From assembly GCA_052173655.1 (NCBI GenBank), contig JBQMYD010000001.1, positions 62,001 through 126,000 on the forward strand: a stretch of DNA of 64,000 bases, read 5' to 3'. Position 1 is the stretch's first letter. Every line of letters begins with the position of its first letter. The position numbers and the translations under genes are program-made. Source of the DNA: RGIG9060 sp052173655 (lineage in GTDB: Bacteria > Spirochaetota > Spirochaetia > Treponematales > Treponemataceae). Below are positions 26,294 through 34,188 of the stretch, piece after piece. The notes beneath the pieces were generated by a model. It saw only the letters and a list, made by a program, of their open reading frames with translations. It searched no databases and was not told the origin of the DNA.

Positions 26294-28705
26294 GTGAGAA
26301 AAATCAAAGTTTTATTTTTTTTGTTATTGGCTTTTATAACGGTTCATGTTAATGCTCAGAATGCTTCTTGGTATTACGATAAGCCCATTAAAAAAATTGT
26401 TTTTGAAGGCCTTGTGAACGTAAAACTTGCAGATATAACTCCGGTAACAAATCAATTTTTAGGAAAACAGTTTTCCGAATCCGTTTATATGGATATTATT
26501 AATGCAATTTATTCCCTTGAAAAATTCGATAACGATATAGTTCCTGAAGCTCTTCCTTTTGACGAAAATCAAAGCGGAATTATTTTGCGTTTTACAGTAA
26601 AAGAGTTTCCTGTTATTACTAAGATTGTTTATAAGGGAAACAAACAGGTAAAAACCTCCGAATTAAAAGATGCCGTTAAGGTTAAAGAGCTGGATGTTTT
26701 AAATCAAAAAAATCTTTCATCCGATGAGCGAGCCGTCAGAAATGTCTATCTTGATAAAGGTTTTACAAATGTGCGGGTATCAAGTAAGACGGAAACAAAA
26801 GAAGACGGAGATGTAATTTTAACTTTCATTATTTCTGAAGGTATGGCTACTGTTGTAAAAGACATTGCTTTTGAAGGCAATAATATTATAGCTTCAAAGA
26901 CTTTAAAATCTAAATTAAATCAAAAAATCCGTTCCGTATTTAACAAGGGATATTTTCAAGAATCCAATATTGAACAGGACAGACAGGTAATTCTTCAACA
27001 CTATTTGAGTCGCGGTTATATTGATGCTGTAGTTGACGAAAATGTGAAACGCGAAGTTCACTTGAATGAAGAAGACAAAAGAGAAGAAATAACTCTAACT
27101 TATTACATAAAAGAAGGAGCTTGCTATACTTATTCCGGTATAGAATTTTACGGCAATACTATTTTTTCTTCAAAAGAGCTTAATAGTTGTATAAAGCTGA
27201 AAGTCGGGGATATTTTTAATCAGTTAAAGTTTCAGGAAGGAATAGGTGCAATTGTAGATTTGTATTACGAAAATGGTTATACATTCAATAATTTTATTCC
27301 CAAACCTGAATTGGATACAGCTAAACGCGAAGTTTTTTATTCTTTACAGATTATTGAAAATGACAGAGCCCACATTGAAAACATTATTGTAAAAGGCAAT
27401 AAAAAGACAAAAGAGTACGTTGTTTCCAGAGAAATTCCCTTGGAAAGCGGTGATATTTTTTCAAAGTCTAAACTTACGTCCGGTATCAGGAATTTAAATA
27501 GCCTTCAATATTTTTCAAGTGTCTATCCACAGATTATTCCGGGTTCAGAGGAAAATCTTGTAGACTTAATTATCAATGTTGAAGAACAATCTACAACTTC
27601 TGTTGAGTTTGGACTTACTTTTTCCGGTGTTACCGAGACTTCAAAAATTCCTATTTCTCTTTTTGCAAAATGGCAGGAATCCAATTTTTTGGGTACGGGA
27701 AGAACTCTTGCAAGCCAATTGTCCATTTCAAATACGGAGCAGTCCATCGGTATCGGCTATGGAGATTCGTGGTTTTTAAATAGACCCCTTAATTTTAACG
27801 TTTCTGCAAATTTTTATCACAGAGAGCTTACAACTTTACAGTATTTATTTTTACCCGGAAGTATAAATTCTACAAATTATTATATGGATTACACAAACTG
27901 GACTACTTCTTTTAGTTCTTCTTTGGGACGACGTTGGACACCTCCTTTTGCAATTTTAATACTAACAGGCGGTATAGGCTTTAATCTTTTGAATAATGTG
28001 TACGATTCCAATATTTTTAAACCTGTTGATTCTATTATTAGAGAAAATTGCAATAATTGGGGTTGGACGAACAATATATTTTTGTCATTTTCTATGGATG
28101 ACAGAGATGTCGCTTTTGACCCTAAAAAAGGCTGGTTTTTTAGTGAGCGTATAACATGGACAGGTTTAATTCCTAAGGTTGAAAAACAGTTTTTTTTGAG
28201 AAACGATTTAAAGCTTGAAGGCTATTATCCTTTAGCAAATATACCGGTTAGTGAAAAATGGAGTTTTATTTTAGTACTCGCAGGTTATTCCGGATTTACT
28301 TTCCAAGTTCCTACAAAAGATTCTCAGATCGGTTCTTCAAATAAATTGTATATTGACGGAATGTTTAACGGACGAGGTTGGAATAACATTGCTTCAATAA
28401 AGGGGCAGGTCATGTGGTCAAATTATGTTGAACTTAGATGGTCGTTTTTACCCGGTTTGTTTGCTTTGGATTTCTTTTTTGACGCAGTGTATCTGCAAGA
28501 TAGCGTCAGCAATTTATCAAAGATGAATATTGATGATTGGCGATTCAGTTTTGGCCCCGGATTGCGTGTTTGTATGGCTCAGTTTCCGTTAAGATTTATG
28601 CTTGCAAGTGCTTTTAAATTTAAAGACGGACAGTTCCAATGGAACAAAGGAAACGGAGCAGTTCCTCTGGATTTTGTGCTTTCTTTTAACCTTGTAAATA
28701 AATAA
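26294..28705 (+). CDS. bamA: Outer-membrane protein assembly factor BamA (Omp85)
   Basis: An 803-residue Omp85 protein that inserts beta-barrel proteins into the outer membrane. GTG 26294 is chosen because GGAGG (26284-26288) sits 5 nt before it and it yields a clean signal peptide (MRKIKVLFFLLLAFITVHVNAQ). About five POTRA units follow (for example IKKIVFEGLVNV, VITKIVYKGNKQV, VVKDIAFEGNNII, YSGIEFYGNTIF, HIENIIVKGNKKT). The C-terminal 16-strand barrel starts near residue 430. The DDRDVAFDPKKGWFFSE block in the barrel is typical. It overlaps no gene but starts 13 nt after tamB. Confidence 0.95.
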   Translation: MRKIKVLFFLLLAFITVHVNAQNASWYYDKPIKKIVFEGLVNVKLADITPVTNQFLGKQFSESVYMDIINAIYSLEKFDNDIVPEALPFDENQSGIILRFTVKEFPVITKIVYKGNKQVKTSELKDAVKVKELDVLNQKNLSSDERAVRNVYLDKGFTNVRVSSKTETKEDGDVILTFIISEGMATVVKDIAFEGNNIIASKTLKSKLNQKIRSVFNKGYFQESNIEQDRQVILQHYLSRGYIDAVVDENVKREVHLNEEDKREEITLTYYIKEGACYTYSGIEFYGNTIFSSKELNSCIKLKVGDIFNQLKFQEGIGAIVDLYYENGYTFNNFIPKPELDTAKREVFYSLQIIENDRAHIENIIVKGNKKTKEYVVSREIPLESGDIFSKSKLTSGIRNLNSLQYFSSVYPQIIPGSEENLVDLIINVEEQSTTSVEFGLTFSGVTETSKIPISLFAKWQESNFLGTGRTLASQLSISNTEQSIGIGYGDSWFLNRPLNFNVSANFYHRELTTLQYLFLPGSINSTNYYMDYTNWTTSFSSSLGRRWTPPFAILILTGGIGFNLLNNVYDSNIFKPVDSIIRENCNNWGWTNNIFLSFSMDDRDVAFDPKKGWFFSERITWTGLIPKVEKQFFLRNDLKLEGYYPLANIPVSEKWSFILVLAGYSGFTFQVPTKDSQIGSSNKLYIDGMFNGRGWNNIASIKGQVMWSNYVELRWSFLPGLFALDFFFDAVYLQDSVSNLSKMNIDDWRFSFGPGLRVCMAQFPLRFMLASAFKFKDGQFQWNKGNGAVPLDFVLSFNLVNK

Positions 28706-28723
28706 TTTTATTGGGAGAGATAT

Positions 28724-29254
28724 ATGAAATTATCAAAAAAAATTTTAACATTGTTCGCATTTGCTCTTGTTTTTTCTGCATCGGCTTTTTCTCAAACTAT
28801 TACAAAATTCGGTGTTATTGATACTTCAAGAGTGTTTTCTGCATATTATAGAGATTCCGGTGCCGTGCGTAATTTTGAGCAAAAAAAGAATGATTTTCAA
28901 AAAAATGTAAATATAAAAACAGAAGAATTGTCCAGCCTAAATCAGCGAATGATAGAAGCAAAGGAAAGAGGCGATGAAGCAACCGCTGTAAAACTTGAAG
29001 CTGAAATAACAAAAAAAGCCGAATATCTTACTGAATACACAAAAGCAAAAAATATAGAGCTTGCAGCTACAAAAAAGCGACTTGAAAAATCGGATACCTT
29101 TTATTCGCAACTTTATGATATAATAGGAAAGATAGCGGAAGCCGAGGGGTATAGTGCAATTCTAAGTCTTCAGGGAGCCAATTATATATTATGGTACAGT
29201 CCTTCAATTGATATTACAGACAAAGTTATAAAGGGTTTAAGTTCCGTTCGTTAA
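28724..29254 (+). CDS. skp: OmpH/Skp family periplasmic chaperone
   Basis: A 176-residue exported protein with signal peptide MKLSKKILTLFAFALVFSASAFSQ. The mature part begins with the OmpH motif FGVIDTSRVFSAYY, continues as a long helical hairpin rich in Lys, Glu and Ala (about 45-135), and ends with the beta-strand segment YSAILSLQGANYILWYSPSIDITDKVI. Skp proteins hold unfolded outer-membrane proteins for BamA, which is encoded just upstream (18 nt). Confidence 0.92.
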   Translation: MKLSKKILTLFAFALVFSASAFSQTITKFGVIDTSRVFSAYYRDSGAVRNFEQKKNDFQKNVNIKTEELSSLNQRMIEAKERGDEATAVKLEAEITKKAEYLTEYTKAKNIELAATKKRLEKSDTFYSQLYDIIGKIAEAEGYSAILSLQGANYILWYSPSIDITDKVIKGLSSVR

Positions 29255-29276
29255 GTAAAAATATAGAGTTTTTTTT

Positions 29277-31982
29277 ATGAATGAATTAACGCCTTTAATG
29301 GTGCAGTATTTTAGTATTAAACAAAACTACAAAAATGAAATTTTATTTTTCAGACTTGGAGACTTTTATGAGATGTTTGATTCCGATGCAAAAGAAGTTT
29401 CCAGATTACTAAATTTAACCTTAACACGGAGAGGGAGTACTCCAATGTGCGGAGTTCCCTATCATGCTGCAAAAATATACATTGCTCGTCTTTTACGGAT
29501 GGGGAAAAAAATTGCAATATGTGAGCAAGTCGGAGAAGCTAAGACAAAAGGTCTTACTGAACGTAAAGTTGTAGAAGTAATTACTCCGGGAAATGTTACC
29601 GATGAAGAATATCTTGAAGGTGCAGTTAATAACTTTCTTGCATCTGTTTGTCTTGTAAAAACTGATGAAAGCGAAAACGGAAAAAGAAAAGATACCATAG
29701 TTTCGTATTCTTATATTGACGTTTCAACCGGCAATTTTTATGCAACACACTGGAGTTTTGAAAATTTTTCAGAATTTTTTCAAAAAGAATTGGGACGGAG
29801 TTTACCGAAGGAAATAATTGTAAGCCAAACTCTTGCAGATTACAAAGAATTCGATTCTATTGTTGCTTTGTTTTCAAATATGTCGATTTCGGTGTATCCT
29901 GATTGGCATTTTACTTTGGAATTAGGAGCTTCTAATTTAAAAAAGCAATTTGGAGCTGTTACCTTGCGCTCTTTTTCTATAACAGAAAAATCTCCGGAAG
30001 TTGCTTCCTCCGGTTTTCTTTTAGAATACATTGTAAAAAATACCGGAATGAGCAAAAAGTCGGTACTACCTCATATTACAAATTTAAAAGTATATTCTGA
30101 CAGCGAATTTTTGGTAATAGATGATTCATCCAGAAGAAATCTTGAAATTACATCAAATCTTCATGACGGTTCAAAAAATTATTCTTTAATTGAAACAGTT
30201 TCAAATACAAAAACGCCTATGGGGCGTCGTCTTTTATTCAACTGGTTCATGTATCCATTAACTGATAAAGAACAAATTATTTCTCGGCAAAATCATATAA
30301 AAAATTTTTATGAAAATCCTTTAGGGCTTAACAAAATACGTGAAATTCTTTCAAAAATATATGATATTGAACGTCTTGCAGCCAGAGTAGCACTTGAAAA
30401 AGCCCATCCAAAAGATTTACAGACTTTAAAAGTAAGTCTTTTGAATTCAAGTGATATTCAAAATATTTTACAAGATATTGAATTTCCTGTAATTGAAAAC
30501 GAAAATGCAAGTTTCATTGCAAAAATGATAGATGATGCTTTAATTGAAGATCCTCCTACAAATATAAATGAAGGCGGGTATATAAAAAAAGGATATTCTG
30601 AAGAACTTGATAATCTTCGTAATATTCATGAAAATTTCAGTACGATTTTGAATACATATCTTGAAGAAGAAAAAGAAACAACAGGAATTCAAAATTTGAA
30701 GATTCGCTACAATAATATGATAGGATACTATATTGAAGTTTCAAAAGGGAAGCTTTCAAATGTTCCTGAACATTTTATTCTAAGAAGAGCTCTTGTAAAC
30801 GGAGATAGATATACAACAAAACGTTTGCAGGAGCTTGAAAACGAGCTTGTAACTGCAAATGAAAAAATTTTGATTTTAGAAAAAAATATTTATTTTTCTT
30901 TAATAGCAAAAATTGCAGAATATTTAAATTATTTACTTCAATTATCTCATGTAATTTCTTATGTTGATGTAGGCTCAAGTTTTGCTTATTCAGCTTTGAC
31001 TCAAAATTGGGTACGCCCCGAAATAACCGATGATAACAGTTTTATAGTAAAAAATGGAAGGCACCCTGTAGTTGAATTTCATATTAATCAAGGTGATTTT
31101 GTTCCAAATGATGTGGATTTGTCCGATAAAAATTTTGCACTTATTACAGGGCCGAACATGGCCGGAAAAAGTACTTTTTTACGCCAAAATGCACTTATTG
31201 CACTTTTAGCACAGGTAGGCTCTTATGTTCCTGCTGAAAGTGCAAGGTTGGGTATTGTAGATAAAATTTTTTGTCGTGTGGGTGCCAGTGATAACCTTGC
31301 ACGAGGGGAATCTACTTTTCTTGTAGAGATGAGCGAAACTGCTTTGATTTTGCGTTCTGCAACTGAAAAAAGTCTTGTGATTATGGATGAAGTAGGGAGA
31401 GGAACTTCAACTGAAGACGGGCTTTCTCTTGCTTGGGCTATCAGTGAGTATCTTTTACACTCTATCAGGTCAAAAACATTATTTGCAACTCATTATCATC
31501 AACTTACAAGAATGAATCATTTAAGTTTGCAAAAACTTTGTATGGATGTTTTCGATTCCGAAGGCAAAATAATTTTTTTAAGAAAAGTAATAAAAGGATG
31601 TGCACAAAATTCCTACGGGCTTCATGTTGCAAGAATTGCCGGGGTTCCTGCAAAAATAATAGAACGTGCACAAGAAATTCTTGATAGCTTTTCAAAGAGT
31701 ACAAATTTATATACAGATGGTCTTTATTTTTTTGATGACGAAAATGATATTGAAAAACTTGAAAACAGCGAAAATATCGATGATATTGAAGAGGTGGAAA
31801 ATTCAGCAGATATGTGTAAATCAAAAAAAATACCAAAATCTGTAAATTTTTCATCACCGGGACTTTTTTCTGAAGAAGAAATTGTTTTAGATTCTATTCT
31901 ATCTGTTGATGTTAATTCTATGACCCCTCTTGAGGCTCTTGCAAAAATTTCCGAATGGAAAAGAGCTCTTACAAGTATGTAA
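29277..31982 (+). CDS. mutS: DNA mismatch repair protein MutS
   Basis: A 901-residue mismatch-recognition ATPase. The N-terminal mismatch motif is FFRLGDFYEMFDSDAKE (Phe-x-Glu for base stacking). Walker A is GPNMAGKST at about 624-632, followed by GASDNLARGESTFLVEM, Walker B LVIMDEVGRGTST and the ATHYHQL switch. A variable acidic linker (about 805-860) precedes a conserved C-terminal helix pair, LDSILSVDVNSMTPLEALAKISEWK, like the MutS dimerisation tail. The position after tamB-bamA-skp matches T. pallidum TP0325-TP0328. Confidence 0.97.
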   Translation: MNELTPLMVQYFSIKQNYKNEILFFRLGDFYEMFDSDAKEVSRLLNLTLTRRGSTPMCGVPYHAAKIYIARLLRMGKKIAICEQVGEAKTKGLTERKVVEVITPGNVTDEEYLEGAVNNFLASVCLVKTDESENGKRKDTIVSYSYIDVSTGNFYATHWSFENFSEFFQKELGRSLPKEIIVSQTLADYKEFDSIVALFSNMSISVYPDWHFTLELGASNLKKQFGAVTLRSFSITEKSPEVASSGFLLEYIVKNTGMSKKSVLPHITNLKVYSDSEFLVIDDSSRRNLEITSNLHDGSKNYSLIETVSNTKTPMGRRLLFNWFMYPLTDKEQIISRQNHIKNFYENPLGLNKIREILSKIYDIERLAARVALEKAHPKDLQTLKVSLLNSSDIQNILQDIEFPVIENENASFIAKMIDDALIEDPPTNINEGGYIKKGYSEELDNLRNIHENFSTILNTYLEEEKETTGIQNLKIRYNNMIGYYIEVSKGKLSNVPEHFILRRALVNGDRYTTKRLQELENELVTANEKILILEKNIYFSLIAKIAEYLNYLLQLSHVISYVDVGSSFAYSALTQNWVRPEITDDNSFIVKNGRHPVVEFHINQGDFVPNDVDLSDKNFALITGPNMAGKSTFLRQNALIALLAQVGSYVPAESARLGIVDKIFCRVGASDNLARGESTFLVEMSETALILRSATEKSLVIMDEVGRGTSTEDGLSLAWAISEYLLHSIRSKTLFATHYHQLTRMNHLSLQKLCMDVFDSEGKIIFLRKVIKGCAQNSYGLHVARIAGVPAKIIERAQEILDSFSKSTNLYTDGLYFFDDENDIEKLENSENIDDIEEVENSADMCKSKKIPKSVNFSSPGLFSEEEIVLDSILSVDVNSMTPLEALAKISEWKRALTSM

Positions 31983-31985
31983 AAA

Positions 31986-32390
31986 ATGCCGATAAAAAAA
32001 GGTATGAGTAAAAAAGCAACTTTTTTTTGTGAAAACTGTCAAACAGAAGTTAATGAAAATGCAAAGTTTTGTCCTAAATGCGGACGTTTTTTTTCTGCTG
32101 TGCGTTGTCCTAAATGCGGAAAAACCGGTTCTACAAGTATGTTTACACACGGTTGTCCCCAGTGTGGATATGCTGTCGATAAGGCTACAGTGAATGGTGG
32201 GCGAAAATTAAATAAAAAATATGGGTTGTTTTTTAAAAGTCCTATAAAAAAAGTGAAAAATTTTACAGGGAATTTTATGCAAAAAAAATATAGCTCAAAA
32301 AATCAAGATTCACTTCCAATTTGGATTTATGCGGTTTCTTTGGGGCTTGCTTTGATATTTGCTGCAGTAGTTTTTGGAATTTATTTGTAA
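31986..32390 (+). CDS. Double zinc-ribbon protein with C-terminal membrane anchor
   Basis: A 134-residue protein starting 3 nt after mutS. Residues 14-33 form one ribbon (FCENCQTEVNENAKFCPKCG) and residues 40-62 a second (CPKCGKTGSTSMFTHGCPQCG). A basic linker leads to one C-terminal transmembrane helix (about 112-134). I do not know its function; small zinc-ribbon membrane proteins are common and diverse. The start could instead be ATG 32004, and neither has a good ribosome-binding site, so coupling to mutS is likely. Confidence 0.72.
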   Translation: MPIKKGMSKKATFFCENCQTEVNENAKFCPKCGRFFSAVRCPKCGKTGSTSMFTHGCPQCGYAVDKATVNGGRKLNKKYGLFFKSPIKKVKNFTGNFMQKKYSSKNQDSLPIWIYAVSLGLALIFAAVVFGIYL

Positions 32391-32421
32391 CATTACAAGT
32401 TTTTGCTAAAGGGAATCTTAC

Positions 32422-32505
32422 TGCCCGATACGAGACTTGAACTCGTACATCCGCAAGGACTCTAGTACCTGAAACTAGCGTGTCTACCAATTCCACCAAC
32501 CGGGC
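32422..32505 (-). tRNA. tRNA-Leu, anticodon CAG
   Basis: On the minus strand the acceptor GCCCGGT pairs with ATCGGGC (one G-T). The D arm matches the other leucine tRNA in the window. The anticodon stem CTAGT/ACTAG encloses TTCAGGT, giving CAG. A long variable arm (GAGTCCTTGCGGATGTA region) and GTTCAAGTC follow. CCA is not encoded. Confidence 0.94.
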
Positions 32506-32518
32506 TTGAGAAAATATA

Positions 32519-32547
32519 ATGCTATTAAATTTTTATTTTTTTGTCAA
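32519..32547 (-). promoter_or_regulatory. Candidate promoter for tRNA-Leu(CAG)
   Basis: On the minus strand a perfect TTGACA (32547-32542) is followed after 17 nt by TAGCAT (32524-32519), 13 nt before the tRNA. The -35 lies inside the last codons of the upstream gene. Confidence 0.55.
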
Positions 32548-33175
32548 GCAAAACACTGAATTTGACTATGTTGCTTTCAAAATCAATTGATTTTACTTTT
32601 ACATCTACGCAGTAAAATTTTTCTTCGATTTTTAGGGTACATTCAGTAAGTTGAGTTCCAACTGAAATTTCTTTAAAATTTTCCATGTATTTTGGGTAAA
32701 ATTCCAAAATATTATTTTCATAAGTTTTGACCTTGCCGCTCAAAATTTTGTTTGTAAACGGATTTGTAGCCATAAACTTGTATTTTTCTTTTATGATTTT
32801 TTTTATTTCTTGTTTTTCTTGTGAATTAATCTTTTCAAGTAAAAGTTTTTTATTTTCTTCGTTGTCTATGTTGCTAATAAATGCTTTTACCCCTAAAAAT
32901 TCTGCTTCCTTTTGTTCTTCAGTTTTTATAAATTTTGCATTGCAGGTAATTATCGGAAAGATCCCTTCAAAAACAGTAAGATATTGTAAAAAAGTTTTCC
33001 ATTGCCTCGGATAATCTTCTATATTTATTATTACAAAATCCGGATTTATTTCTTCGATGTTATCCATTGCTTTTAAAAGTCGCTTGTAATTTACAAGTGC
33101 AAAACCGAAACTTTCTAGGTATTCATTCAGAGTTTTATGGATTTTTTCCGATTCTGATAAAATAAGAATTTTCAT
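32525..33175 (-). CDS. Degenerate receiver-like protein with a PilZ-like C-terminus
   Basis: A 216-residue cytoplasmic protein. Residues 1-115 follow the response-regulator pattern: MKILILSESEKI for beta1, DFVIINIEDYP for beta3, FPIITCNAK for beta4 and GVKAFISNIDNEENKKLL for beta5. The phospho-acceptor position reads Asn (VIIN) instead of Asp, the acidic pair is SE, and the conserved Lys is Asn. Residues 130-216 look like a small beta-barrel of PilZ type (LSGKVKTYENNILEF, IEEKFYCVDVKVKSIDF), but lack the RxxxR and DxSxxG c-di-GMP motifs. I infer a phosphorylation-independent protein; the fold calls are by eye. It follows a secreted unknown by 18 nt. Confidence 0.6.
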   Translation of the reverse strand: MKILILSESEKIHKTLNEYLESFGFALVNYKRLLKAMDNIEEINPDFVIINIEDYPRQWKTFLQYLTVFEGIFPIITCNAKFIKTEEQKEAEFLGVKAFISNIDNEENKKLLLEKINSQEKQEIKKIIKEKYKFMATNPFTNKILSGKVKTYENNILEFYPKYMENFKEISVGTQLTECTLKIEEKFYCVDVKVKSIDFESNIVKFSVLLDKKIKI

Positions 33176-33193
33176 TCCGAATTTCCGTAGGGA

Positions 33194-34153
33194 TTACTCT
33201 GTTCCCAAATTTTCAACAATATAATCGTAAATATGCCATATTTCATCCCGTTTTTGAACAGAATATGTATATCGCTTTTTTTCTTTAAAAGTATCGTATT
33301 TAAAATACTCTATAACAGTAACTTTGCCCTCTGTTTGAGTATAGACTGTTTTTTCAATATAAAAACTTTCAGGAATTGAAACTATTGCATTGTCAATTCT
33401 TTCCTGCATCAAATCAAGCTTGTATTCCTGAATCATACGCTTTCTTTCTGCTTCAGAAATTGTTGTATATTTCCTTTTTCTTGCTTGATCTCTCATAAGC
33501 ATTTGTTCCATGTCCATATACAAAAAAAACTGATTCCAAAGATTTCTCTGGCGGGCAATAATTGTCTGCTCAACAACTTTGTCCGGTGCAATTGATTCCG
33601 GTTTTAGGATTGAAACGGGCTCACCGGATATTGAAAGTTTTGATAGTCCTGTTGCACTTGGACTTGGCTTAACATCAATTCTCAATCTGTTTGAGTCAAG
33701 TTTTATATTTTTTGATTTGTAAAGTTCCGGATAAAAATATAACTCAAAATAATAGATTCCTGGATCTTCTATGGGAATGTAGTCCCGTAAGTTTTCAACA
33801 AAAGAATATTCTTCATTGCTTTCAAGAGAAATTTCTCTAAAATATACAGTTTCTTTACTGGCTCTCTTATCTCTAACAGAGTCTAAATACGGCAGTTTTA
33901 TGTTTTTTGTGTTAAAAACATGAAAATCAAAACTGAACATTCTATTGTCTGCTAATTTAAATCTTAGAGTTTCTCCTCCACGATTTGCAATTGTTATATG
34001 AACAAGAATGGGATTATCAATGGTATTTCCGGTGTAATAAATAGATCTATTGTTGAGTTTTATGGTTACATCAGCATTCACAAATTCATTTGCAAGTGCG
34101 ACTTGCGTAAAAACTGCTAAAATTGATATAATTGCAATTAGAAAACGTTTCAC
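33194..34153 (-). CDS. Secreted protein of unknown function
   Basis: A 319-residue exported protein without a recognised family. GTG 34153 is chosen: it has AAGGAG upstream and starts the signal peptide MKRFLIAIISILAVFTQVALA. The mature N-terminus is beta-rich (VTIKLNNRSIYYTGNTIDNPILVHITIANRGGETLRF), in the manner of an Ig-like or DUF4426-type domain. A charged helical region (about 210-265) and a C-terminal beta part (KTVYTQTEGKVTVIEYFKYDTFKEKKRYTYSV) follow. It is divergent from mfd, with 35 nt between starts, and precedes the receiver-like gene, probably as one operon. Confidence 0.75.
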   Translation of the reverse strand: MKRFLIAIISILAVFTQVALANEFVNADVTIKLNNRSIYYTGNTIDNPILVHITIANRGGETLRFKLADNRMFSFDFHVFNTKNIKLPYLDSVRDKRASKETVYFREISLESNEEYSFVENLRDYIPIEDPGIYYFELYFYPELYKSKNIKLDSNRLRIDVKPSPSATGLSKLSISGEPVSILKPESIAPDKVVEQTIIARQRNLWNQFFLYMDMEQMLMRDQARKRKYTTISEAERKRMIQEYKLDLMQERIDNAIVSIPESFYIEKTVYTQTEGKVTVIEYFKYDTFKEKKRYTYSVQKRDEIWHIYDYIVENLGTE

Positions 34154-34188
34154 AAAATTCTCCTTACGTTGTATATCGGAACAATTCA

